45,217 nucleotides of DNA, from assembly GCA_018240105.1 (NCBI GenBank), contig JAFEGE010000063.1:1-45217 (forward strand), read 5' to 3'. The translations under genes were made by a program, and so were the position numbers. The DNA is from Verrucomicrobiota bacterium. GTDB lineage: Bacteria > Chlamydiota > Chlamydiia > Chlamydiales > 2-12-FULL-49-11. Below, piece after piece: positions 22,919-30,669 of the stretch (the stretch's first letter is position 1; every line of letters begins with the position of its first letter). The notes under the pieces were generated by a model that had not been told where the DNA came from, searched no databases, and worked only from the letters and a program-made list of their open reading frames with translations.

Positions 22919-23221
22919 ATGACGGAAAAGATTTCTACGGTTAAAATAGATAGGGAAAAGGAGGTCCTTTTGGAAGCAAAACAGATTATACATCTCTTAT
23001 TTAGTAGCTACGCCTTTCTTATATTAATAAGAATTGTGCTCTCCTACTTCCCATCGCTCCACCGCTACAGAGTCTTTCGGATGGTCTTTTTCTATACCAA
23101 CCCCTATTTAAACCTATTTCAAAGACTTATCCCTCCGATAGGTGGGGTTTTAGACTTAAGCCCTATGGCGGCGCTTTTAAGCTTAAGACTCGGCGAAGCT
23201 TTGGCACTTAAAATTTTATGA
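22919..23221 (+). CDS. yggT: YggT-family membrane protein
   Basis: A 100-residue protein from ATG 22919 (MTEKISTVK...). LFSSYAFLILIRIVLSYFP forms one membrane helix. The family motif around NPYLNLFQRLIPPIGGVLDLSPMAALLSL is clear: the P-x-L-x-x-x-R-x-x-I-P-P segment followed by D-x-S-P. The usual YggT has two such units; this one has a single unit. YggT proteins are small inner-membrane proteins linked to osmotic shock tolerance and division-site assembly in other bacteria. It overlaps dusB by the four bases ATGA, so the pair is translationally coupled. The palindromic element ends 7 bases before the start codon, and its terminal GGGCAGAG may serve as a weak ribosome-binding site. Confidence 0.8.
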   Translation: MTEKISTVKIDREKEVLLEAKQIIHLLFSSYAFLILIRIVLSYFPSLHRYRVFRMVFFYTNPYLNLFQRLIPPIGGVLDLSPMAALLSLRLGEALALKIL

Positions 23222-24219
23222 ATACACCTCTTAAAAAGCCTAAAGATTTTTTAAAGCCCCTCACTTTAGGCACTCTTTCTCTACCCATTAATATTGCTTA
23301 TGCCCCTTTGGCAGGCTGCTCCGACTACCCTTTCCGCAAGATGTCAAATATCTACCGCCCCGCTCTTTTTTTCTGTGAGATGGTCAAGATCGATGCCTTA
23401 GTGCGTAATGATAAAAACACCTTCCGTATGCTCGACTACTCTCACGATATGCACCCCCTCGGAGCGCAGCTTTGCGGCAGTAATCCTAAAATCGTCGGAA
23501 AAGCTGCAAAAATCATTGAGGAGCTTGGCTTCGATGTTGTCGATCTCAACTGCGGCTGTCCCGTAGATAAAGTGACAAAAGATGGTAGCGGCTCAGGTCT
23601 TCTTAAAACGCTCCCGCTTATAGGCGAGCTTCTCTCTAATATAAAAGCAGCTGTTAAAATTCCGATCACGGTAAAAATTCGTGTTGGCTGGGATGCAGAG
23701 CACATCGTAGCAGATCAAGTGACACGTATTGCAGAAGAGGCCGGAGCCTCAGCCATTTTTATCCACGGTAGAACGCGTGAGCAAGCTTATAGAGGCGAAG
23801 TCGATTACTCTCCTATTCGACAAGCCGTCCAAGCTAAAAAAAATATCCTTGTCTTTGGCAATGGCGATATCTTCGATAGTGAAAGCGCCTACCGTATGTT
23901 TACGGAGACTGGCGCTGATGGCATTCTTGTAGCGCGCGGAACTATGGGCGCTCCTTGGATCTATGAGCACATTTTTCGCTCTTTTCAAGAAGAGACGACT
24001 CCGCCCTTAGACCCTCTCCTTTTACGAGAGACCTTTCTAACGCATCTTAGCTTTATTAAAGAGTATCAAAACAAAGAGCGTGCTCAGATCGATCTTCGCA
24101 AGATCGGCTCGTGGTACCTTCGTGATAAGCCTGAGACAAAAAGTTTACGTGAGCAATTAGGAAGACTCAGATCTCTTGAAGAGATGGAAGAGCTTCTTCA
24201 CGCTTCCCTCTGTCTATAG
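23218..24219 (+). CDS. dusB: tRNA-dihydrouridine synthase B
   Basis: A 333-residue TIM-barrel flavoenzyme that reduces specific uridines in the tRNA D-loop with FMN and NADPH. INIAYAPLAGCSDYPFRKM (about 23-41) is the family start. GAQLCGSNPKIVGKAA and DVVDLNCGCPVDKVTKDGSGSGLL (about 105-128) include the catalytic Cys in the N-C-G-C-P motif. HGRTREQAYRGEVDY and GNGDIFDSESAYRMFTETGADGILVARGTMGAPWI complete the FMN-binding site. The position fits the DusB subgroup (TIGR-type NifR3-like). It is translationally coupled to yggT and ends before a convergent porin gene, with a hairpin between them. Confidence 0.93.
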   Translation: MNTPLKKPKDFLKPLTLGTLSLPINIAYAPLAGCSDYPFRKMSNIYRPALFFCEMVKIDALVRNDKNTFRMLDYSHDMHPLGAQLCGSNPKIVGKAAKIIEELGFDVVDLNCGCPVDKVTKDGSGSGLLKTLPLIGELLSNIKAAVKIPITVKIRVGWDAEHIVADQVTRIAEEAGASAIFIHGRTREQAYRGEVDYSPIRQAVQAKKNILVFGNGDIFDSESAYRMFTETGADGILVARGTMGAPWIYEHIFRSFQEETTPPLDPLLLRETFLTHLSFIKEYQNKERAQIDLRKIGSWYLRDKPETKSLREQLGRLRSLEEMEELLHASLCL

Positions 24220-24281
24220 AGTAGCCTATTTCCATATCTATTGTTCTATTAGTAAAATTTTTTCGATTTTAGAAAAGAAAA

Positions 24282-24304
24282 AGAGCGCCTTTTGGGGGCG
24301 CTCT
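24282..24304 (-). terminator. Intrinsic terminator of the MOMP-like gene
   Basis: AGAGCGCC (24282-24289) and GGCGCTCT (24297-24304) make a perfect 8-bp stem with a 7-base loop. On the minus strand the stem is followed by TTTTTCTTTTCT. It lies about 30 bases past the stop of the porin gene at 24335. The plus-strand side is poorer in T, so it may be only partly bidirectional for dusB. Confidence 0.8.
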
Positions 24305-24334
24305 TACTGTCAAACAGTTTTAGATGAGGAGAGA

Positions 24335-25465
24335 TTAGAAATCCCACTTCATTTCTAAGACAAGACCGATGATTCCGAGCACGTCTGTATCTCTTTCCAA
24401 GAATTTTGGATCGAAAACAGCTGTTGTTGGGCCTGTTCCAAGCGCTTGGCTAAGAACATCGATGTGTTGGTACTGGTTCCAGTAGCAAGCAGCATCAACG
24501 CCAAGGCGGAATGTAATGTGCTGAGAGTTGTTGAAGCAGCTGCGATCCCACTGTACACCTGCCATCATACGCATAGCTGGTGTAACAACTGTTGGAGAAG
24601 AGCTAGCAGAAGTGCTTAGAGCTTCTGGGTCACTTACGTTCCATACATTATCTTTCACAGTGCTCTTTCCGAAGAGAAGGGCCACGTTGTTGTCAAAGAA
24701 AAGACCAGCATCTTCTAAGAAACTCCAAACAGAGTTGAAACCTAAAGCTGGTCCCATACCCCAGAAGTCACTTGAAATTTTACGTTTTATATCTGATGGA
24801 GAGCCACCATTGTTATTTTCTGTATCAAAACGAACTGAATGTTTGTAGTTAATCCAAGATGATTTTAAACCAATATGCGGCTCTAAAGAGACGCAATTGC
24901 TGATAAATGTAGCGCGGTTTAGATCGATATCTAAGTTGAAATAATTAACAGCAAGATGCGTGCTAACTCTTTCAAAGGTAGTTTCGTTACCGCCGTTAAA
25001 ACCCATACCTGTTTCCCAGATATTCACAGGAACAATGGCTTGGTTCCAACCAGCTGTTGAACTTTTTGAAGCTGTCGAACGTAACCAGTCGAATCTGCCT
25101 TTTACGAACCAATCATCGTGTGAAAAGTAGTAGCCAGCAGCAAGAGTCACACCCCAATCAAGTTTAAAGTGTGGCTTTAGCGGTATGCCGTTTCTTGCAA
25201 GCGTATTGTAAGTGCCTGACCCAGTAGATGTGTAGGCAACCTGTGTTCCTGTCACTTTAAATTGCTCAAGGAGAACACCTACATCAAACATAAGGTTGTT
25301 GCAATTAACATCTACATAACTTGCGCAAAGTACAGGGCAACCTTTTGGTAATACGTTGCATCCTGGATTGCAATGGTCTTTATCTTGTTTTTTATCGGCA
25401 TACGCACTACTTAACATTACACCTGCTAAGAGAAGCGGTATTGCGCTACTTTTCTTGGTGATCAT
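24335..25465 (-). CDS. MOMP-like outer-membrane porin
   Basis: A 376-residue protein. Residues 1-23 (MITKKSSAIPLLLAGVMLSSAYA) are a signal peptide with an AxA-type cleavage site. The mature N-terminus holds five cysteines in ~25 residues (C32, C36, C43, C47, C55), followed by FDVGVLLEQFKVTGTQVAYT. The body alternates beta-strands typical of a 16-strand-type barrel (WGVTLAAGYYFSHDDWFVKGRFDWLRS, CVSLEPHIGLKSSWINYKHSV, MRMMAGVQWDRS), and the last residue is Phe (LEMKWDF), the BAM recognition signal. These features match the MOMP-like porins of environmental chlamydiae, where Cys residues can form disulfide cross-links in the peptidoglycan-poor envelope. GAGG precedes the ATG by 5 bases. A minus-strand terminator follows. 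Confidence 0.85.
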   Translation of the reverse strand: MITKKSSAIPLLLAGVMLSSAYADKKQDKDHCNPGCNVLPKGCPVLCASYVDVNCNNLMFDVGVLLEQFKVTGTQVAYTSTGSGTYNTLARNGIPLKPHFKLDWGVTLAAGYYFSHDDWFVKGRFDWLRSTASKSSTAGWNQAIVPVNIWETGMGFNGGNETTFERVSTHLAVNYFNLDIDLNRATFISNCVSLEPHIGLKSSWINYKHSVRFDTENNNGGSPSDIKRKISSDFWGMGPALGFNSVWSFLEDAGLFFDNNVALLFGKSTVKDNVWNVSDPEALSTSASSSPTVVTPAMRMMAGVQWDRSCFNNSQHITFRLGVDAACYWNQYQHIDVLSQALGTGPTTAVFDPKFLERDTDVLGIIGLVLEMKWDF

Positions 25466-25601
25466 TTTTACCTCATGTTGGGTTAGTTAATAAATCATTT
25501 TCTAAATTTGTCTATAAATAAGCAAACGTTTTTTTGCAAAATGTATTATTTTTTACGAGTTAGATCTCGGGATTTTTTTGTTCTCTTTGAGAATCTAGAA
25601 C

Positions 25602-26582
25602 TTAAGAATGCAAAGATTTTTGCGCATAAAGAGCAGCGCCGTTTATCACCGTATTCTCTTCTAATACAACGGCTACCGGCACATCTTTTAGTAGATCAGA
25701 AAATCTTCCCTTCGCTAAAAAGCCAGAAAGAAAATTATCTTTTTTTAAAGCAGATAAAATTTTTGGCGGAATGCCTCCACCTAAAAAAACACCGGAAAGA
25801 GCCATCGCTTTTAAAGCTAAATTTCCTGCCTCTTTGCCCAGAATAGAGGTAAATAAAGAGAGAACCTCTTGGCATAAAAAACAGCTCCCTTCGATCCCAA
25901 ACTTTGTGATCACTTTCGAGGGATCTTCTTTTTTCATGGTCTCTTCTACTTCTTTTTTGGGAGAAAACCCCTCAACCTCTACCAGAAATTGATAAAGAAG
26001 CATAAACCCTGGACCTGAAAGAATTCTCTCTATAGATACATGCGAGAATTTTTTTTGAAGAAACTGAAAAAGCCGAAACTCTCTTTCATTAGTCGCCGGA
26101 AAGTCTGTATGGCCCCCCTCCGTTGCGCTAGGAAGATACTCCTTCCCATCAAAAAAAAGGAGAGCCTCTCCAAGACCAGTGCCTGGAGAAATAAGAACCT
26201 TATTTTCATACAAAACAGTTTTACCTCTTTGCAAGAGGCAGTAGTCGCGGGGGCCTAGCACAGAAAGGCCGTAGGCGCTCGCCTTTAAGTCATTAATTAA
26301 GAAGACGCTTTTAAAACCAAAGGTCTCCTTAAAGAGGTCGGCATCGATAACCCAAGCAAGGTTTGTAAGGGTTACGCTTCTTTTGGAAATAGGGGCTGCA
26401 ACAGCAAGACAAGCGACATCTACCTCCTCTTTACCTAAAAAAAGATGGCCCATCTGAAATAAGTTTTCGAAATCAGAATTTAGAAATCTCTCTTTTCTTA
26501 CAAGCGTAAGCTTTTTACCCTCTTCTTGATAAAGAGCAAAAACAGTCTTAGTACCACCGACATCACAGCACAAATATCTCAT
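25602..26582 (-). CDS. glk: Glucokinase
   Basis: A 326-residue protein of the bacterial Glk family, phosphorylating glucose to glucose-6-phosphate with ATP. CDVGGTKTVFALY (residues 6-18) is the phosphate-1 loop. LINDLKASAYGL contains the catalytic Asp. ISPGTGLGEALLFF, LPSATEGGHTDFPATNERE and RILSGPGFMLLYQFL follow in the expected Glk order. SGVFLGGGIPPK near 284-295 is the adenosine-binding motif. Environmental chlamydiae have a glucokinase while the Chlamydia genus imports glucose-6-phosphate and lacks one, so this gene informs the taxonomic placement. It lies upstream of the MOMP-like gene with a ~136-base gap, so it is probably a separate unit. Confidence 0.92.
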   Translation of the reverse strand: MRYLCCDVGGTKTVFALYQEEGKKLTLVRKERFLNSDFENLFQMGHLFLGKEEVDVACLAVAAPISKRSVTLTNLAWVIDADLFKETFGFKSVFLINDLKASAYGLSVLGPRDYCLLQRGKTVLYENKVLISPGTGLGEALLFFDGKEYLPSATEGGHTDFPATNEREFRLFQFLQKKFSHVSIERILSGPGFMLLYQFLVEVEGFSPKKEVEETMKKEDPSKVITKFGIEGSCFLCQEVLSLFTSILGKEAGNLALKAMALSGVFLGGGIPPKILSALKKDNFLSGFLAKGRFSDLLKDVPVAVVLEENTVINGAALYAQKSLHS

Positions 26583-26841
26583 ATACCAAAGTCAATGCAA
26601 ACCTTGGCATTTTGGCAAGAATAATACCTCTTCCACTTTGGGAGGGATGAAATCGTTGCTAAAATAACCTCTTATAAGACAGAGGATGAACTCTTTCCGC
26701 GATCAATCTTAAGATTTCGTTGAAGCGAAAAACCCTCTATCGAGCGCCTTTAAGTAGGTCCTTCCCCTGAAAATATGGCTTTATTTTTGTCTACCACTGG
26801 ATTATGATTTCAACTTAACTATGTCGTAGGAGAAATGCAGT

Positions 26842-27906
26842 ATGTCCCAGTCACAACAAGACCTTGGAAAAAAGAAAGCCCTAGAATTAGCCTTGGCTCA
26901 CATTGAGAAGCAGTTTGGTGAAGGATCGATCATGTCCTTAGGAAAACACTCTAGCTCTCGCGTTATTCAGGTGATCCCCACAGGTGCTATTACATTAGAT
27001 CAAGCGATCGGTATCGGCGGTGTACCAAGAGGTCGTGTTGTTGAAATTTTTGGCCCAGAGTCTTCTGGTAAGTCTACTCTCGCACAACACATCGTTGCGA
27101 ACTGTCAAAAAAATGGTGGTGTAGCAGCTTATATTGATGCTGAGCACGCTCTAGACCCTTCTTATGCGGCAAAAATCGGCGTTAATCTTGACGATTTACT
27201 TATCTCTCAGCCTGACAGCGGTGAAGAGGCTTTAAATATTGCAGAGATGCTCGCAAGATCAAATGCCGTCGATGTTATTATAGTGGACTCCGTTGCAGCC
27301 CTTGTACCAAAAAACGAGCTCGAAGGTGAAATTGGTGATTCGCATGTAGGCCTACAAGCCCGCCTTATGTCACAAGCTCTTAGAAAGTTAACCTCTACGC
27401 TATCAAAATCCAACACCTGCGCTGTCTTTATCAACCAGATCCGCGAAAAAGTCGGTATCATGTTTGGTAATCCTGAAACAACGACAGGTGGTAGAGCTTT
27501 AAAATTTTACGCCTCTCTTCGCCTCGACATTCGCCGCATCGGTGGTATTAAAGTGGGAGAGCAAGACGATACCGGTAACCGCGTCCGGGTAAAAGTTGTA
27601 AAAAACAAAATGGCGCCCCCCTTTAGAACTGCCGAATTTGACATTCTGTTTGATGAAGGGATCTCTAGAGCCGGCTCTATCTTAGACCTTGCCGTAGATC
27701 TAAATATCGTCGAGAAGAAGGGTGCTTGGCTTAATTATAAAGCTCTTCGCTTCCAAGGACGAGAAACTGCGCGAACAGAGCTTAAGCAGAACCCAGTTCT
27801 TTTAGAAGAGCTAGAAGGGGTTATTCTTAAGAAGTTGAAAGAAAATAAAGATACGGTGCAGAAGCCGAAAGCTCCGGAAGCAGAAGAAGCTCTCGCAAAG
27901 AAATAG
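26842..27906 (+). CDS. recA: Recombinase RecA
   Basis: A 354-residue protein of normal RecA length. [13 protein letters not shown] near the N-terminus, Walker [10 protein letters not shown] (about 72-80), the catalytic Glu in EHALDPSYA, Walker [10 protein letters not shown] (about 148-156), loop L1/L2 sequences [19 protein letters not shown] and [28 protein letters not shown] are all intact. RecA forms filaments on ssDNA for homologous recombination and is fed by RecBCD, whose genes are at the right end of the window. AGGAG lies 9 bases before the ATG. Upstream about 260 bases have no gene; they hold several short hairpins but no SOS box that I can recognise. A strong terminator follows. Confidence 0.98.
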   Translation: MSQSQQDLGKKKALELALAHIEKQFGEGSIMSLGKHSSSRVIQVIPTGAITLDQAIGIGGVPRGRVVEIFGPESSGKSTLAQHIVANCQKNGGVAAYIDAEHALDPSYAAKIGVNLDDLLISQPDSGEEALNIAEMLARSNAVDVIIVDSVAALVPKNELEGEIGDSHVGLQARLMSQALRKLTSTLSKSNTCAVFINQIREKVGIMFGNPETTTGGRALKFYASLRLDIRRIGGIKVGEQDDTGNRVRVKVVKNKMAPPFRTAEFDILFDEGISRAGSILDLAVDLNIVEKKGAWLNYKALRFQGRETARTELKQNPVLLEELEGVILKKLKENKDTVQKPKAPEAEEALAKK

Positions 27907-27930
27907 CGCTACATAAAACTAAGAAAGAGT

Positions 27931-27975
27931 GAGGGGTTTTCAGAGATTAAATATAGCAATCTCTAAAAACCCCTC
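27931..27975 (+). terminator. Terminator hairpin of recA
   Basis: GAGGGGTTTTCAGAGATT (27931-27948) pairs with AATCTCTAAAAACCCCTC (27958-27975): 17 of 18 positions match, with one C-A mismatch and a 9-base loop. It is followed by TTTAATTTT on the plus strand. The minus side is preceded by ispA's 3' end (28048) and may also use it, though the T-run there is weaker. Confidence 0.8.
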
Positions 27976-28047
27976 TTTAATTTTAAGCCCTTTCCCCTTT
28001 TGGCAACGCTAGCCTAAGACTTATACATAAAAAAGCAACCAGCACAA

Positions 28048-28893
28048 TCAAGTAAGAGAGCGAAGCCGATCACCAATCTCTTTAAAGGCGGGAGTTAAAA
28101 GGTTGAGCTCCTTGAGAAGCCCTAAAAAGGCATTTACTTCCGTATTAAGACGAGAGAACGCCTCCTCTTTGCCAAGCGTGATAGCAAAGTTTGCTGCACT
28201 CTCCCTCTTCTTGTCTTGCCCAAAATCCAAGAGATCGTCACGAATTTGAAAGGCCATACCAAAATGCTTAGCAAGTCTCTTTACGGCCTCTAATTTACTA
28301 AATTCGCCCCCTCCAAAGAGCCAGCCTAATATAAAGGCTCCCTCAAACAGAACAATTGTTTTAAGATAGATCACCTCTTCTAACTCTAAGAGGGTCGAAC
28401 TACTGCGCTCTAAGTCATAAAATTGGCCTAAGACAGCGCCTCGTATACCACAAGAGTTGCTGGCAGAGGCAAGGGCAATCGTTGTGGCCTCAAAGGCCTG
28501 CTCCTTAAGGTGGGTAGTTCGCATGAGGGCGCCATTTTTTTCAATTTGCAAAAACCCCTCAGAGATAAGAGCGTAGCTTGCTAAAAGGGCAACTCTCTCT
28601 CCGTATAGCTTGTGTAAAGAGGGCTTATCTCGCCGAAAGTCATCGTTGTCCATGCAAGGAAGGTCATCTGCTATAAGGGATGCCGTGTGAAAATATTCGG
28701 AGGCAAGGGCAGCAGGCATAACAGGCATTCTTTGGCCGAGCGCATCAGAGACTAGATGTACTAAAATCGGCCGAATGCGCTTTCCCTCTGAAAGAAGAGC
28801 AGCCGAAATGGCCTCTCCTAAAAGAGTGTCGCCTGAGAATGCGCCTTGAAGCGCCTCTTCTACTTCATCTTTAAATTCGAGTAACGTTTTCAT
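28048..28893 (-). CDS. ispA: Polyprenyl diphosphate synthase (IspA-type)
   Basis: A 281-residue trans-prenyltransferase that condenses IPP with allylic diphosphates, giving farnesyl or geranylgeranyl diphosphate for undecaprenyl and quinone synthesis. GKRIRPILVHL (about 34-44) and SLIADDLPCMDNDDFRRDKP (about 72-91) contain the first Asp-rich motif DDxxxxD with the two-residue insertion of bacterial FPP synthases. FQIRDDLLDFGQD (about 216-228) is the second Asp-rich motif. Product length cannot be settled by eye. The ATG is preceded by AGGG at 4 bases and overlaps the 3' end of the GlmU-like gene by 23 bases. The same pair (ispA, glmU-like) is adjacent in C. trachomatis as I recall. Confidence 0.92.
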   Translation of the reverse strand: MKTLLEFKDEVEEALQGAFSGDTLLGEAISAALLSEGKRIRPILVHLVSDALGQRMPVMPAALASEYFHTASLIADDLPCMDNDDFRRDKPSLHKLYGERVALLASYALISEGFLQIEKNGALMRTTHLKEQAFEATTIALASASNSCGIRGAVLGQFYDLERSSSTLLELEEVIYLKTIVLFEGAFILGWLFGGGEFSKLEAVKRLAKHFGMAFQIRDDLLDFGQDKKRESAANFAITLGKEEAFSRLNTEVNAFLGLLKELNLLTPAFKEIGDRLRSLT

Positions 28894-29530
28894 TAGGCCC
28901 TACAACGCCTCGTACCTCTTTACACGGGAGAATTAAGCTCTCTGGAAAAACTATAGTGCCAGGATTTAGCACAGCATTACACCCGATTTGCGAGCGATTT
29001 CCAATAATAGCCCCCATTTTTTTAAGGTGCGTCTCGTATTTTACACCTAAGTAGAAAAAAGTAATAGCCTTAGCATCGAGTCGTAAATTGGCGCACTTAG
29101 CGCCAGCTCCCAAGTTCACACCTTCGCCTATAATAGAGTCTCCGATGTAATTAAAGTGCGGCAATTTAGCTCTTGGCAAAACAATGCTTCGAACAACCTC
29201 TGAACTATGACCGATTAGAGCTTCATCTCCTATGATAGAGCCAGCTCTTATATAGCTGTGGGAACGGAGGGTAACTCCCCTTCCAATCCAACAGGGCCCC
29301 TCGATAACCGTGAAAGGCTCTATCTCACAATCCTCTCCAATCGAAACAGACTCTTCGTTTTTGATGTGACAAAGAGAGGCTCTGCTCTCTATCTTAAAAG
29401 AGAGCTTCTTGAAGAAGTCGTTTAAACGAGGTAAAGCTTGCCAAGCGTAGTCGAGATTCTTAAAGAGAGAGTCTCTTAAGAAAGGGATTGTTTCAAAAAA
29501 GGCATCAATAGCAAAGGGATTTTCGTGCAT
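28871..29530 (-). CDS. Left-handed beta-helix sugar-nucleotide acyltransferase-like protein (GlmU-like)
   Basis: A protein of about 219 residues from ATG 29530 (MHENPFAIDAF); a GTG six codons earlier is an alternative. The central and C-terminal parts are hexapeptide repeats of a left-handed beta-helix (IGEDCEIEPFTVIEGPCWIGRGVTLRSHSYIRAG, IGDEALIGHSSEVVRSIVLPRAKL, then IGNRSQIGCNAVLNPGT). HFNYIGDSIIGEGVNLGAGAKCANLR resembles the catalytic region of GlmU's acetyltransferase half. The pyrophosphorylase half of GlmU is missing, so this corresponds to the short chlamydial GlmU-type protein or a related sugar acyltransferase. It may contribute to UDP-GlcNAc or lipid A precursor synthesis. The N-terminal ~50 residues are helical. 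It overlaps ispA. Confidence 0.8.
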   Translation of the reverse strand: MHENPFAIDAFFETIPFLRDSLFKNLDYAWQALPRLNDFFKKLSFKIESRASLCHIKNEESVSIGEDCEIEPFTVIEGPCWIGRGVTLRSHSYIRAGSIIGDEALIGHSSEVVRSIVLPRAKLPHFNYIGDSIIGEGVNLGAGAKCANLRLDAKAITFFYLGVKYETHLKKMGAIIGNRSQIGCNAVLNPGTIVFPESLILPCKEVRGVVGPNENVTRI

Positions 29531-29540
29531 CTTGTGAACA

Positions 29541-29549
29541 TTATCCACA
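29541..29549 (+). promoter_or_regulatory. Perfect DnaA-box sequence beside the GlmU-like gene
   Basis: TTATCCACA matches the consensus DnaA box exactly. It lies 11 bases upstream of the likely GlmU-like start (on the other strand) and forms part of a near-palindrome, TGTGAACATTATCCACA (29533-29549). A one-mismatch box TTATAAACA lies near 29742. A single perfect 9-mer is expected by chance in some windows this long. Confidence 0.35.
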
Positions 29550-29816
29550 AAGTTCTTCTTAAGAATATACTCTTTTTATGTTTTCTTCTTCTTCAGGGGG
29601 TGTGGGATTGTTTAAAACTCCTCCCCAAGAAAAGAGCGGCTTGGAAAAAAATCGGTTTTTCTTTGTTGATGATTTGTCTATGGCCTGTGCAAAAAGGGGA
29701 AGTTTTCTACAGAGCTGACAAAAGAGAGGTATTGTTTACAGGTTATAAACAGGTTTTCCGGAAAAATTTAGAGCTGTTTTAGATATTACGAACGGGGGGG
29801 GGAGAATAAAAAAAAT

Positions 29817-29891
29817 TCAGGGTGAGAGGATTTGAACCTCCGGCCTCAAGCCCCCCAGACTTGCACGCTAACCAGACTGCGCCACACCCTG
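29817..29891 (-). tRNA. tRNA-Pro (anticodon GGG)
   Basis: The minus strand folds as a full cloverleaf. The acceptor stem is CAGGGTG/CACCCTG (7 bp). The D-arm contains GCGC...GGTTA, and the anticodon stem is CAAGT/GCTTG with loop CTGGGGG, giving anticodon GGG and G37, as usual for tRNA-Pro. The T-arm is GGAGG-TTCAAAT-CCTCT. The discriminator base is A. CCA is not encoded. A T-run follows immediately, so transcription probably terminates there. A run of nine G (plus strand 29794-29802) lies about 15 bases downstream. Confidence 0.95.
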
Positions 29892-29952
29892 ATAACCAGT
29901 TAAACTGGAAGTATTCTAGATAGAAACTCCTAAAAATGGTAAAGTTCCCCTC

Positions 29953-30669
29953 ATGTTAAAGTCAACAGATTTAAACCAAGAAGCCCTTCCCGGCCTAGCG
30001 CTAGAAAAGAGATGGCGAGAGATTTTACAAGAAGAGATAGAAAAGCCTTACGTAGCTGATTTAAAAAAATTCCTAAAAGAAGATCTTAAGGCGGGCTACA
30101 CAGTCTACCCTCCGCTTGCAAAGGTTTTTCAAGCCTTTCTTTACACCCCATACGATGAGGTGAAGGTTGTTGTTATGGGGCAAGATCCCTATCATGGTGC
30201 CGGTCAAGCCCACGGCCTCTCTTTTAGCGTAGAAAACGGTATTGCCCTTCCACCCTCCTTAAAAAATATTATAAAAGAGCTTATGGACGATGTTCATATA
30301 GAGCGGCCAAAAACAGGCTGCCTTATTAACTGGGCAAAACAGGGGGTTCTTCTATTGAATGCCACTTTAACTGTAAGAGAGGGTGAGGCTAATTCTCATA
30401 AAGGTAGAGGATGGGAGCGCTTTACCGATGCGGTAATAGAGAAGCTTTGTGAAAGAGAAGATCCTATGGTTTTTCTTTTGTGGGGGCGCTCTGCGCAAGA
30501 GAAGTGCGAGAGAATTTTAAGCCAAAAAACACACCCTCATGTTGTTCTTAAAGCGGCACACCCCTCTCCCTTCTCTGTAACTGGATTTTTAGGTTGTCAC
30601 CACTTTTCTAAGGCCAATAGCGCACTTAGGTCTTTTGGTAAAGAAGAGATAGATTGGAGGATTGTATAA
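29953..30669 (+). CDS. ung: Uracil-DNA glycosylase
   Basis: A 238-residue family-1 UDG, which removes uracil from DNA to start base-excision repair. VVVMGQDPYHGAGQAHGLSFSV (about 73-94) is the water-activating loop with the catalytic Asp. LLLNATLTVREGEANSHKGRGWERFT is the uracil-recognition region with the essential Asn. AHPSPFSVTGFLGCHHFSKAN is the DNA-intercalation loop with the catalytic His. All motifs are intact. No Shine-Dalgarno is obvious before the ATG. Its last codons overlap the start region of the MFS transporter gene, so the two are translationally coupled. tRNA-Pro is divergent upstream. Confidence 0.96.
   Translation: MLKSTDLNQEALPGLALEKRWREILQEEIEKPYVADLKKFLKEDLKAGYTVYPPLAKVFQAFLYTPYDEVKVVVMGQDPYHGAGQAHGLSFSVENGIALPPSLKNIIKELMDDVHIERPKTGCLINWAKQGVLLLNATLTVREGEANSHKGRGWERFTDAVIEKLCEREDPMVFLLWGRSAQEKCERILSQKTHPHVVLKAAHPSPFSVTGFLGCHHFSKANSALRSFGKEEIDWRIV

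Noticed and set aside
25508..25846. 112-residue plus-strand frame upstream of the porin gene
   Set aside because: Most of it is antisense to the clearly identified glk gene, and the non-overlapping part has no recognisable features.
26583..26841. Structured RNA or a third family A element upstream of recA
   Set aside because: ATACCTCTTCCACTTT near 26631 resembles the family A terminus, and several short hairpins occur, but the remaining sequence does not align with the element and no known RNA motif is recognisable.
29578..29718. Small open frame of 46 residues (MFSSSSGGVGLFKTPPQEKS...)
   Set aside because: Amino-acid use looks natural, but there is no Shine-Dalgarno and no recognised family. 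A competing 85-codon frame at 29525-29782 is equally unsupported. Left out of the gene list.
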